64,000 nucleotides of DNA from Affinundibacterium amnicola (lineage in GTDB: Bacteria > Pseudomonadota > Gammaproteobacteria > Burkholderiales > Burkholderiaceae_D): NCBI RefSeq assembly GCF_014284275.1, contig NZ_JACOFU010000005.1:124001-188000 (forward strand), read 5' to 3'. Below, one piece after another: positions 6,910-15,542 of this stretch (positions are counted from its first letter, which is position 1; each line of letters starts with the position of its first letter). The notes below the pieces were generated by a model, which searched no databases, was not told where the DNA came from, and saw nothing but the letters and a program-made list of their open reading frames with translations. The position numbers and the translations under genes are program-made.

Positions 6910-9448
6910 CAGCAATTTGTTTAGCAATACGACGATGAAATTCGTCTACACGCATATGAAGACTTAATGCGAGGTAAGTTAACTTCCCAAGCTCCACACG
7001 AACGTCTATTCCCATTTCCTTATGCAGATCACCTACATTTTTAATCACAAATTCAGAGAATCTAATTGAACCGAACAAGCTATATGGCAAGCCCACTAAT
7101 GTCTCAACGGTTCGCCACGAAAAACAAAACTCAATTGAGCATATACCGTCATGGTGACGTGGCGTTGCCCAAATACTAACTAATCCTAGTGGGCGCAATT
7201 GATTATCGTGAACGATATTCTCAACCACTAAAATTGCTCGGCGAGTCGACTTTCTACTATTTTTGGGGTCGCAGTAATCAGCAAGTTGACTGATAAATGC
7301 CACGAACTGACCGTCATCATGAAATTTTTTTGAAATGAATGAATCGGAATTAATGAGTACAGACCCCGCATAGCCTTCAAACGCGTCTTTCTGATCTGCC
7401 CAATAATCAGGGATAGGATCTTGAATTGGATTTTCTAAAACTAACTTGAATCCCACGATCTCACGAAGAGTTTGTGAAGCATCATCATAGGTAGTTGCTA
7501 CAAGGTTACTCGTCCTCATTATTTCTACGACTAAGGGGTAGGCTTGAGCCGCCGAATCACATCGCACTCCATCGATAGTTCCTAAAGTCAGCCCCTCGGC
7601 ATCCAACTTTCTCTTAAGTTTGGGCGGCCGCTCCCGAGAAATTTCTGGTTCCTTTGTTTGCCACGTCTTAAGTCTTAACGACGCCTCATACAATATATCG
7701 ATGATCTTTTCGAAGTCATTCGCAAACAGCATTGCACCCGAGCACCTAAGTGCGTCAAGTGAATGATCTACAGTTTCTCTTGATAGAGCGGTAACCACTG
7801 ATAGTTCCCCGCTGTTTATAGAAATCTCACCCTTAATTCGTTTTATTGTTTCTGGAGCATTTTCTGGGTTGCCTATGACCACTAAATTTTGAAAATTTGA
7901 ATTATTCCCGACTACAGAAATCAAATTGGCCACTCCCGCTTGCCAAAAATCTGGTAAACCACCTCCGGTTTTGGGGCGGTCATCGACAACAACAGTATCA
8001 ATAAATAACTTTTGAGGAAGGTCACTTCCCGAAGGCAAAAAGACCGTGTTCTTAAAACCAACCTGAAATGCTATCGCTGTGGCATAGGCACACGGAGCTA
8101 ACGTGATTATTGGCGATCCTATTGGCACTTCAAATCCTGTGCAATTTACATCACCCCAAATCAACAAATCTTCTTGGAACAGTCCTGCTTTCATTAGGCA
8201 TTGTGAAAGCCGGAGAGAAAATTGACCTTTTTCGGGGTTTGTCCGTTCTCCTTGCGCTCGCGCAATTCCGTGATAAATCGCTATAGCAATTGCTGCGAGA
8301 GAAAGATCTGTACTTGAATTTTCAATGCCGACTAAACTATCCTCCGTAAGCCCATCCGAAACTTGAACTCCAAAAAAACTTGTAGCTTGGTCTATTTTTG
8401 ACGATAGTGACTCTAACGAATTTTCAGACACTACAGAGTTACATACAATTCGACTTAATAGATTGAGGTAAATATTTGCAAACGGCGCTTTATCAACTTG
8501 AAATGTACGTGCTAAAAGCACACCAAATTTCATAAATAATAAAGGACTAAGTTGTGTTTTAGTTGAATTCGAATAACTAACAATTGAAACTGTCCCACGC
8601 TTTTTATTGTTTTGATTCTCAGGATTTTTTGTCACACTTTCAGCACTGCTTAATGAACTCTCGAATTGAGAGAATGTTTCAAAATCATTCAGTGGCGCTA
8701 TTCCTGCTGTGAAACCTACTGAATATTTCTCCGTGCCAAATTCTTTTGCAGCAATCATTTCATTCAAAAGCCAGAGATCTTCCACGAGTGCAGCGATCGG
8801 CATCCCAGCGACGATCAAACAAAATTCATCCCCCCCATTTCGAAATCCAAATATTGGTTTATTCTTTGAAATTTGTTCGATACACTGGGCGACATGGCGT
8901 ATCGCGTCATCACCAACGGCATGCCCTAACTGATCGTTAATTATCTTGAAGCGATCTAAGTCAATATAAACAACATATAAATTCGCATCTCCCATTTCGC
9001 CTACAAGACGTCTAATTGTTCGTGGTAGACGTGATTTAACTAGCTCTGCTTTAAATTTCAGTAAACCAAAATCTCCTTCCCTTAACTCTGCTCGCCATGC
9101 TGCAAGAACTAAGTCCTTAACTGGTTGATACCAAGTACTTGTCGACACTACGCTCCCACTAGAAGACCAAGCCAAAACCTCCAATCCACCGGGAATCGCT
9201 CCATCCTCACCTAAAGGCTCAATTTGAGTTGAAAGCTGCTTATCGGCAATGGTTCCAACAAATATTTCATGTTCAACATGATGTTGCTTGATTATCACCT
9301 TAATACCACTGAGCGGTGATGAATCCATACGAATCAGCTGTTCCAAACTTCGCTGAAGCATGTATACGGAAAATATTTGTTCATTTGCCGCTGAAGTGAA
9401 TTTTTCAGCCGCATCTCGCCATGGGTGCGGCTTATCAATATTAGTCAT
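6893..9448 (-). CDS. GGDEF domain fused to degenerate thymidylate-synthase-like domain
   Basis: The protein has 851 aa and no membrane segment. Residues about 155-290 form a GGDEF domain with intact signature: IDLDRFKIINDQLGHAVGDD and, at about 205-209, GGDEF; no RxxD inhibitory site precedes it. Residues 300-620 are not recognised. Residues about 640-845 resemble thymidylate synthase in order: LREIVGFKLVLENP, STRRAILVV (compare PDSRRxIVSAWN), FSWRTVETLVGLPYSLFGS (compare QRSCDxxLGxPFNIAS) and LTYLALSLHM (compare THLYSNHM). The catalytic PCH Cys is replaced (PLG at about 753), and the Asn of PFN is Ser, so thymidylate synthesis is unlikely. A nucleotide-binding or sensing role linked to a nucleotide polymerase/cyclase is inferred. 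The start lies 2 bp after the HAD stop. Confidence 0.7.
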   Translation of the reverse strand: MTNIDKPHPWRDAAEKFTSAANEQIFSVYMLQRSLEQLIRMDSSPLSGIKVIIKQHHVEHEIFVGTIADKQLSTQIEPLGEDGAIPGGLEVLAWSSSGSVVSTSTWYQPVKDLVLAAWRAELREGDFGLLKFKAELVKSRLPRTIRRLVGEMGDANLYVVYIDLDRFKIINDQLGHAVGDDAIRHVAQCIEQISKNKPIFGFRNGGDEFCLIVAGMPIAALVEDLWLLNEMIAAKEFGTEKYSVGFTAGIAPLNDFETFSQFESSLSSAESVTKNPENQNNKKRGTVSIVSYSNSTKTQLSPLLFMKFGVLLARTFQVDKAPFANIYLNLLSRIVCNSVVSENSLESLSSKIDQATSFFGVQVSDGLTEDSLVGIENSSTDLSLAAIAIAIYHGIARAQGERTNPEKGQFSLRLSQCLMKAGLFQEDLLIWGDVNCTGFEVPIGSPIITLAPCAYATAIAFQVGFKNTVFLPSGSDLPQKLFIDTVVVDDRPKTGGGLPDFWQAGVANLISVVGNNSNFQNLVVIGNPENAPETIKRIKGEISINSGELSVVTALSRETVDHSLDALRCSGAMLFANDFEKIIDILYEASLRLKTWQTKEPEISRERPPKLKRKLDAEGLTLGTIDGVRCDSAAQAYPLVVEIMRTSNLVATTYDDASQTLREIVGFKLVLENPIQDPIPDYWADQKDAFEGYAGSVLINSDSFISKKFHDDGQFVAFISQLADYCDPKNSRKSTRRAILVVENIVHDNQLRPLGLVSIWATPRHHDGICSIEFCFSWRTVETLVGLPYSLFGSIRFSEFVIKNVGDLHKEMGIDVRVELGKLTYLALSLHMRVDEFHRRIAKQIADAASV

Positions 9449-9450
9449 TC

Positions 9451-10380
9451 TTATCTCTTTGTTCGGTGTAATCGCTTTGCGCGACGTACTATTTCAAGAA
9501 CATCGATCGCAGCGTTTTCAGCGCCGAATCTCGACACATAGTCGCTCGCGGATTTAGCCATTGGTGATGCGCCTTGTACCGACACCCCAATCCCCGCCCA
9601 TTCAAGCAACTCAACATCATTATCGTTATCTCCAACTGCCAACACATCCTTTTGTGACAACTTTAAACTTCGAATCACATCGGTCATACCAGCCGCTTTT
9701 GAAGAGCCTTTCGGTCTCAGTTCGATAAAACGGGAGCCACTAGATGTGATTGAGATTCCATCTAAATTTTTAAGAACCTTATTCAGACGGACTTGATCAC
9801 TTTGAGGCTTAAGTAGTATTAGCATTGCTGTTACGGCTAATTGGACATACTCTGTTTCGAGGTTGAAGACTTTCATACCATTGAATTCTCTTGCTGGCGG
9901 AACAGCGCCGACAAAACTTACTGTCTCCCAAGTACCAATTTCACTACAACCTTCCGCATTTTCATCGCTTACTGTATAAATGAACAAGTCAACGTCATTA
10001 TCACGTGCAATTTCTATCACCTTATTCGCTGCCAATGCTTCTATTTTTCGATGTGCAATTATTTTTTTTAGTCCTGGCTGTACAACCAGACTTCCGTTGT
10101 AAAGAATAATCGGAGTACTTCCCAAATCTCCAAGTGCTGATAATGTATTCTGAGCACCTGTCAGCGTGCGCCCAGTAGCTAAAGTAATACGCACACCAAG
10201 ACTCTTCGCTGAACCTTGAAGTCGTTTAATCCTTTCGCCTGGAGCCTCATCTGGAGCCTTAAGTAAAGTTCCATCGAGATCAAATGCAATGAGCTGAACG
10301 CGACTAAATGGTTCAAGCTCCTCAAGTGGAGCCAGGTAATCCGGCAAATTAATTGGCTGATGCGCTAACGACGAAAACAT
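9451..10380 (-). CDS. Cof-type HAD hydrolase (third gene of operon)
   Basis: The protein has 309 aa and all four HAD motifs: FDLDGTLL (nucleophile and acid Asp), ATGRT (Thr/Ser motif II), the Lys in KGSSKAAGM, and GDNDNDVELLEWAGIGV (Mg-binding Asp pair). The large C2 cap between motifs II and III is of the Cof/sugar-phosphatase type. Family members dephosphorylate sugar phosphates, nucleotides or flavins in the cytoplasm; the substrate here is not visible. It overlaps the preceding methylase gene by 32 bp and precedes the GGDEF/TS gene by 2 bp, so it belongs to the same transcript. In this context it may process a nucleotide made or sensed by the GGDEF/TS protein (inference). Confidence 0.8.
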   Translation of the reverse strand: MFSSLAHQPINLPDYLAPLEELEPFSRVQLIAFDLDGTLLKAPDEAPGERIKRLQGSAKSLGVRITLATGRTLTGAQNTLSALGDLGSTPIILYNGSLVVQPGLKKIIAHRKIEALAANKVIEIARDNDVDLFIYTVSDENAEGCSEIGTWETVSFVGAVPPAREFNGMKVFNLETEYVQLAVTAMLILLKPQSDQVRLNKVLKNLDGISITSSGSRFIELRPKGSSKAAGMTDVIRSLKLSQKDVLAVGDNDNDVELLEWAGIGVSVQGASPMAKSASDYVSRFGAENAAIDVLEIVRRAKRLHRTKR

Positions 10381-11362
10381 GGTGATGAATTGTCCTAGTG
10401 GATTTTGTTGTTGTATAACCTAGTGCGGGTAGGGTGAATTCATTTAACGAACCAAATTTCTTAAGTGCACATCGCATCGTTTCTAAAGGAATAAGTGCAC
10501 CATCACAGTAGTGAACAATTAACCATTTCCAGCCAACTTGTGCAGCGAGTTTTTCAATGTATTCCACGGTCATGCCATCTCGAATATTTATTGATGCTGG
10601 ATGAGGGTGGATAGGCACTCCAGAGGCGCGCTCATAATTTGTTTTAGGTTGCTTGAGTGTGGACATTGACTCCGGCAAATGATAATAGCTTGCATAGTTT
10701 CTATTATTATATGGCGGATCCAAATAAAGAACGTCAAAATTTTTACCCGCTAAGCAAGACAATGCATCTCCCAATAAGGCGTGACCGACATATTGTCCAC
10801 CCCTCACGGGAAACCACTCAAAGTTGAAAGTCTTGACTGCTTTGCGATGGAACGATTTAAGGTATGCATAATATGTGCCTGCTGTATTTGCAACAGCATC
10901 CATGCTATTTAGCAAAGACGCTATTAGCAGTGCCCTTTCGCGACGGTTAAGAAGTCCCTCCTCATGCCATCGCTTAATTTGATGCCAAGCACCCGCAATT
11001 CTTACCGCATTTTCACGAGTAAAAAACAACCGCTCCACAGCATACTCATTCACAAGCCAACTGTTTGGAGCGTATGACATATTTAGAATAGAACTGATCT
11101 GCTCCATAGACTGGATATCCATGCTCTCCCGCAGCTTACTAAATGGTAAAGTGGATTTACCTTCAATTCGTGCAATCTGGAAGGTATGAGGAAAGGTAAG
11201 AACGTCGCACGTAGTAACTCTAAATCCATTTAACCTCAACTCAGCACCAATAGTTCCCAAGCCACCGAAGGCATCTGCTACAGACCCTGTAGGTGTGAGA
11301 CTTGAAATGAGCTGAGAAATTTGCGAACTGGTCGATGCTTTTGAACCAAAATATCGAAACAT
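10349..11362 (-). CDS. D12-class DNA adenine methyltransferase (second gene of operon)
   Basis: The protein has 337 aa. It begins MFRYFGSKASTSSQ, the typical FxGxK SAM-binding start of D12/Dam enzymes, followed by VADAFGGLGTIGAEL (motif I) and VTTCDVLTF. The catalytic motif is DVLYLDPPYNNRNYASYYH at about residue 215. Length and order fit a complete N6-adenine DNA methylase. The ATG follows the TAA of the HTH gene with no gap, and GAGGTG in the HTH gene's last codons is the ribosome site, so translation is coupled. No cognate restriction endonuclease is recognised nearby. The motif DPPY....Y..YYH..E also occurs in the 611-aa protein, suggesting the two act as a pair. Confidence 0.75.
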   Translation of the reverse strand: MFRYFGSKASTSSQISQLISSLTPTGSVADAFGGLGTIGAELRLNGFRVTTCDVLTFPHTFQIARIEGKSTLPFSKLRESMDIQSMEQISSILNMSYAPNSWLVNEYAVERLFFTRENAVRIAGAWHQIKRWHEEGLLNRRERALLIASLLNSMDAVANTAGTYYAYLKSFHRKAVKTFNFEWFPVRGGQYVGHALLGDALSCLAGKNFDVLYLDPPYNNRNYASYYHLPESMSTLKQPKTNYERASGVPIHPHPASINIRDGMTVEYIEKLAAQVGWKWLIVHYCDGALIPLETMRCALKKFGSLNEFTLPALGYTTTKSTRTIHHHVFVVSASAN

Positions 11363-11758
11363 TTATTCACCTCTTTTTATTGATTTTTCACCCGAATGAA
11401 GCCTTTTAGTAAAGCGTCCTGTCACTAAAATAAGGTGGGCGATTACATCTGCATGCTCTTTTGTTCCATCCCAAACTGTATCAAACGCCTTCAAAACACG
11501 GTCCCGATCAGGTGGCTCTTCCATTTCGTGAACGCCAAACTCGCTCAACTTCGAATAGTCACAATTTGCATATTTGCATAAAATTTTCAAGTTGCTTGAT
11601 ACTCTTCGAAAGTTTCCATTAAAGATTTTACTAATTTGAGTCTGGTCTACTCCAGTTACTATTTCAATCCTTGATTGCGACGAAAGACCTACCTTAGCAA
11701 ATTCTTGCCTAAGATAATTTCCGAAATTTTTAGCTTCATTTTCCGTAATATTTCTCAT
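11363..11758 (-). CDS. Small HTH regulator, first gene of six-gene operon
   Basis: The protein has 131 aa. The segment RIEIVTGVDQTQISKIFNG followed by RRVSSNLKILCKYAN reads as an XRE-like helix-turn-helix at about residues 30-75. The C-terminal half has no recognised domain. It leads the operon and is divergent from the gene at 11976 across a 217-bp AT-rich gap, so it probably represses or senses activity of its own operon. Control by a leading HTH gene is common for defence and modification modules whose expression is harmful when unbalanced; that role here is inference. Confidence 0.65.
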   Translation of the reverse strand: MRNITENEAKNFGNYLRQEFAKVGLSSQSRIEIVTGVDQTQISKIFNGNFRRVSSNLKILCKYANCDYSKLSEFGVHEMEEPPDRDRVLKAFDTVWDGTKEHADVIAHLILVTGRFTKRLHSGEKSIKRGE

Positions 11759-11975
11759 ACATTAATTATGACACTTGCATAAATTTATGCAAGAAGATAG
11801 TTCGCTTAATTAGTTGTCAATAATGATTGCGTTGTACGATTGAAGCAAAAATCAATACTTTTCGAACGACGACAGCATAGATGAATGAAGTAATATCATC
11901 GGCACTGTCTAGTACATTAAAAATATTCCATTAAAAATACTTAAATTATTATTTTTTATTAAGTACACTTCGCAT

Positions 11976-13850
11976 ATGAATGCTATTAAAAATTTTGAAA
12001 TTTTGAATTTCACCGATGGACACACTATGTGGAGAATTGACTGGTTCGGATCGGTATCACTTGCAGAAATCTATCGGCGCTCCAGTCAACCAAAGATCGA
12101 AGTGCAACTTTCTCAAATTCCAGATCAGGTAATCGACACATCAGGCATTTTTGATTCAGAGAATTTCAAGAAATCCAGAAAACGGTTAATAAGGCTCCCA
12201 GTCGGTCTTTTGTCCATCCTAAAAATTGGCGATATTTGGAAAAACGGTACTTTTTTCGAACGACCGGACTACGACGTAATGTCTTTCAATCAGTTAAAAA
12301 TTACACGGAACAGCTCATCACTGATTAAGGCAGGACTACCGGATCCTGAAACAAGTCAATATTTTCTTCCGATGTCGCACCATCCACAGCATATGGAACA
12401 TACACAATCTTACTGTGTACATATCAAAACAGATGCTTACCATATCATCGTTCCCTGTATTGAACTGATTCGCTTCTATTTCGGTTCCTCAAGTACAGTC
12501 CTGGCGAAAATTTTTGACGCACCATTTGCTCAAGAAAACTTTTGGATTAGCACCGAAAATACTTCCTCATCAAGACCAACAATTCATCTCGCGCCTGGCA
12601 TATCAGGACATTCGGCACCACACATTGGTCGCATCGCATTCTCAAAGGTAGCTCGCTCAGCAGCTGAGTTGATTGGTAACTCATGCATTACGGCCACTGC
12701 TCGGAATGAACCCGCTTTTCCTAAAGCCCTGTTTCCCTTTGAGGGAGAAACTGACTTAGTCGTTTCGGGAAAGTGGCTTCCATTCAACGGAAATAGTAAA
12801 GGCGTCTTTTTAGTATTCAGCCTTATTTCTTGCTCACATCCATTTCCATTTAAGGAAATCAAATACACCTCTACAAAAAAGTCGACTTCGAAGTCAGGAG
12901 AGGCTCCTAAAACTGATTTAAAAGCAAAACAAGAGAAGAGTGGGCTTCTATTCTCAAAAGCCCGTCAGGCGAATAATACGGTTATTGATGAAGAGCCAGA
13001 TAAGAAAAGAGTTGCAGAGAGAATCAACACGCAACATTCAAGTGCTCAATTTCCAGATCTAATACGCAAGTCAATTACAAAAATTGAAAATGAGCACATC
13101 CCAACCCTAATGCTACGCAAAGAAGGGATATCAGTCGTTGATGGACTATCTGTTGGTGATGAGGGGAACCTATCCACGATTCACCCAATTGAATTTTCTG
13201 ATTACGATGACGAAGATTTCCAAATTCCAAAATCTACAAACAAAAAATTATCTTTAACTTCCTTAGTATTTTTCGAGTTACTCAAAAGGATTCGTCAGGA
13301 CTACCAGCACATGCCAATTAACTTAGTTCGCCTAGACTCGAGGCAACGATTTAACTACCTTTCGACCATGCCCAGAATCGTTAACGAGGATGGAGAACTA
13401 CTTTCGTCTTGCGTAATGTCATTTCCTGAGTCTTCCAACAATTCAAAAACATTTACTCGAAATCGACACATTTCAGTTGCAAGAATTATTGACGCCTACA
13501 GCTGTGTTTACCTCATCGTTCCGGAGATGTCAGAAACCGCGAAAGAGCTCGAATTGCACGTCATCCTTGATAAGTCAAAGGCGATAAGAACGACTCAGGA
13601 TTTATTGGCCGCAATTGGTATCCATTTTTCGAAATATGTCGAAACAGAATCCAATTACGAACTCGGTCAAGGTGCGATATCGACCGTGCATAAAGCAGAA
13701 TTATTGAATGTTCAAGATAACCATGAATTAATCGCAGATATTTTTCATTCAACGGTCAGTGGAATGTTGACACAAGAATTTGAAAATGCATGCAAGGATT
13801 CTTCATCCACTTTGATCGACAAAGAACTTAACGCGCTTACTTTGAATTAA
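11976..13850 (+). CDS. TnsE-like transposition targeting protein (tentative)
   Basis: The protein has 624 aa and no obvious catalytic motif or membrane segment. Its layout recalls Tn7 TnsE from memory: an N-terminal TMWRIDWFGS resembling HKEWRIFVWF, a following SRKRLIRLP resembling RAKIIDFP, then YHIIVPCIELIRFYF resembling YHIPQLELARSLF. A Lys/Ser-rich linker (about 285-345) leads to a C-terminal domain (about 425-540) with RHISVARIIDAYSCVYLIV. TnsE directs Tn7 to replicating or conjugating DNA. Disregarding the later 10-kb insertion, this gene lies only 1.6 kb beyond tniQ, which fits a transposition gene. It is convergent to tniQ, unlike Tn7. A profile comparison would decide; otherwise it is an unknown cargo protein. 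Confidence 0.45.
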   Translation: MNAIKNFEILNFTDGHTMWRIDWFGSVSLAEIYRRSSQPKIEVQLSQIPDQVIDTSGIFDSENFKKSRKRLIRLPVGLLSILKIGDIWKNGTFFERPDYDVMSFNQLKITRNSSSLIKAGLPDPETSQYFLPMSHHPQHMEHTQSYCVHIKTDAYHIIVPCIELIRFYFGSSSTVLAKIFDAPFAQENFWISTENTSSSRPTIHLAPGISGHSAPHIGRIAFSKVARSAAELIGNSCITATARNEPAFPKALFPFEGETDLVVSGKWLPFNGNSKGVFLVFSLISCSHPFPFKEIKYTSTKKSTSKSGEAPKTDLKAKQEKSGLLFSKARQANNTVIDEEPDKKRVAERINTQHSSAQFPDLIRKSITKIENEHIPTLMLRKEGISVVDGLSVGDEGNLSTIHPIEFSDYDDEDFQIPKSTNKKLSLTSLVFFELLKRIRQDYQHMPINLVRLDSRQRFNYLSTMPRIVNEDGELLSSCVMSFPESSNNSKTFTRNRHISVARIIDAYSCVYLIVPEMSETAKELELHVILDKSKAIRTTQDLLAAIGIHFSKYVETESNYELGQGAISTVHKAELLNVQDNHELIADIFHSTVSGMLTQEFENACKDSSSTLIDKELNALTLN

Positions 13851-13874
13851 AAGCACCTTTCAATCAATCCGCTC

Positions 13875-14117
13875 TTACTCAGCCTCAATAGGCATAATTA
13901 ATTCCACCACATCGACACCTAATGCGATAGCCAGTTGCTCTAAGCCATCAATGGATATATTCGTGATGCAACGTTCCAATTGCGAAACATACGTGCGATG
14001 AAAGTCCGCAGCCTCGGCCATGTACTCTTGACTCCAACCACGCTCTTTGCGCAGGCGCTTCAAATTAATGGCAATTCGATGCCGTGCATTCTCTATAGGT
14101 TTTTTTCTTGCATTCAT
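13875..14117 (-). CDS. XRE-family HTH transcriptional regulator
   Basis: The 80-aa protein is almost entirely one HTH_XRE domain: RIAINLKRLRKERGWSQEYMAEAADFHRTYVSQLER (shown only as the region, residues about 14-50; key residues are the SQE turn and YVSQLER recognition helix), followed by the helix pair ISIDGLEQLAIALGVDV. No effector domain is attached, as in Cro/CI-type repressors. It is convergent with the TnsE-like gene (25-bp gap) and divergent from the membrane protein at 14251, which it may control. Such small XRE proteins are common regulators inside mobile elements. Confidence 0.8.
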   Translation of the reverse strand: MNARKKPIENARHRIAINLKRLRKERGWSQEYMAEAADFHRTYVSQLERCITNISIDGLEQLAIALGVDVVELIMPIEAE

Positions 14118-14250
14118 ACATGCAAGGTTGAACCTCTACCGCTTTTGAATCTACAGCCTATAACTCTACTGTTTTTAAATCTCATTTTCAGGTAAGATTA
14201 ACGAAGTTGCATCGTCAAATTCAACAAACTATTGAAAACTGAGGATACCG

Positions 14251-14865
14251 ATGGCGAATACCTTAAAAACAGCTGGCACTATCATGGCCGCGTCTCTTGC
14301 AATTCCCATCGCAGGGCTCTCTGGGCTCGGTGCACTTGGTTCAATGCTCGGCTGGTTGTTTATCAAAGGTAATCGAACAAGTGGTGTATTCCTTTTCTTT
14401 GTCATCGCTTCTGCCATTTTTTACATCACGTTTCGCTTTTTAATCAATCTTCAAAAAAAGGCACATAACCTCGTGATAAAAACAAACGAGGAAACAAACT
14501 TCAAATTCGACAAATCCAACTTGCTTGGCTACCCCAGTCCAGTTTTCTTTGCATTTGATCGAGAAAATCGAAAAATGGCTTCCTTCAATAGTGTGGATGG
14601 GTCCTCACAAATATATGAACTCTCGCACCTATTAGCGTGGCAAGTTGAATGGACCAATAAGAATAGAATGGAAGTTTCCGGGATGGGGAATCAAATTGAC
14701 GGCACCAACATGCGCGTACCAGCCTTCCAGAACACGACTCGACGAGAGAGCTTTTGTCTCGCCATTGAAGTAGCCAATATGGACAATCCGATTCTCAAAT
14801 TCCCCATGAATGAAAGAGCGGCAAACGAATGGTGCGCAAGACTCAACGCCATTGTTAATGGCTAA
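14251..14865 (+). CDS. Small membrane protein with cytoplasmic C-terminal domain, unknown
   Basis: The protein has 204 aa. Two hydrophobic segments (about 4-30, containing Gly/Ala/Ser-rich helix residues, and about 37-60, VFLFFVIASAIFYITF) anchor it to the inner membrane. The C-terminal 140 residues are soluble and look like a PH-like or DUF4755-type beta fold, with conserved-looking SSQIYELSHLLAW and NERAANEWCARLNAI. The start is supported by GAGG 8 bp upstream. No function is known to me. It is divergent from the XRE gene and may be its regulatory target. Confidence 0.6.
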   Translation: MANTLKTAGTIMAASLAIPIAGLSGLGALGSMLGWLFIKGNRTSGVFLFFVIASAIFYITFRFLINLQKKAHNLVIKTNEETNFKFDKSNLLGYPSPVFFAFDRENRKMASFNSVDGSSQIYELSHLLAWQVEWTNKNRMEVSGMGNQIDGTNMRVPAFQNTTRRESFCLAIEVANMDNPILKFPMNERAANEWCARLNAIVNG

Positions 14866-14934
14866 ATATTTTCAAGAATAATGATTTGTATCATCTAAAA
14901 ATGAACATTCAACCCCAAATTAAGTAAAAATCTA

Positions 14935-15174
14935 ATGCACTCTGTTAAAGATTTAAAAGCTGCATCCAATGACATCAAATTAATTTGCTTAGATGCGGTA
15001 ACCAAATTCGCCCATCAAAATCCAAATGTACCAGCACAAGCGGTCATGATTGGTGTTGGTGAATTACTGATTCAATTTTCCGTATCACATACAGGATGCG
15101 AAAAAACCATCCATTTACTTAACTCACTTCGAGATGCCGTCGTTCATCTAGGCTCAAACGAGGAGTTAGTTTAG
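14935..15174 (+). CDS. Small hypothetical protein
   Basis: The protein has 79 aa and no signal peptide or membrane segment. It is alpha-helical in appearance, with a central stretch QAVMIGVGELLIQFSVSHTG and a single Cys. It follows the 204-aa membrane protein by 69 bp on the same strand, so the two may be co-transcribed. I do not recognise it. The ribosome site is weak, which lowers confidence that it is a gene. Confidence 0.45.
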   Translation: MHSVKDLKAASNDIKLICLDAVTKFAHQNPNVPAQAVMIGVGELLIQFSVSHTGCEKTIHLLNSLRDAVVHLGSNEELV

Positions 15175-15454
15175 CTCTTATAGGTATTAACTACACTTTA
15201 CTATTGGCAACTGAAATTTCTCTTTTTACTTGCACACCATGCGCATCTTTATCGATACGGAATTCACAGATTTCATCAATTGCGAGTTAATAAGACTAGG
15301 CTAGATGAATGACTTGGGAAAGACTCACGGCAAGATCGATCTGAAACACATGCAAAGTCGTAAATAACTACGTCTCGAACTTTTTTAGACACTCAACGTT
15401 GCTAAATGTGACGTGTGTGATTCATAGACATCATTTCAATTTATGAAGTATTTT
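15175..15454. other. Intergenic region containing the displaced original end of tniQ
   Basis: No gene is seen. At its right edge, minus-strand bases 15441-15454 encode the codons that would have ended tniQ before the 10-kb insertion: joined to the tniQ body they give ...LENTS and a TAA at 15443-15441. The rest is AT-rich sequence without recognised signals. Confidence 0.6.
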
Positions 15455-15486
15455 CCGGAATTATGTAGCAGCCGCACAAAGCTTTT
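15455..15486 (+). repeat. Left terminal inverted repeat of the 10-kb transposon
   Basis: The 32 bp are a perfect inverse of 25418-25449. Outside lies TATTTT (15449-15454), matching the six bases outside the right repeat. Similarity between the two ends stops abruptly after the AAAGCTTTT at the inner edge. Confidence 0.85.
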
Positions 15487-15542
15487 CTTGAACTAAAAAC
15501 TTACACTATCCCCATTCAAAACTCACTTTTGGGGAAATCAAC

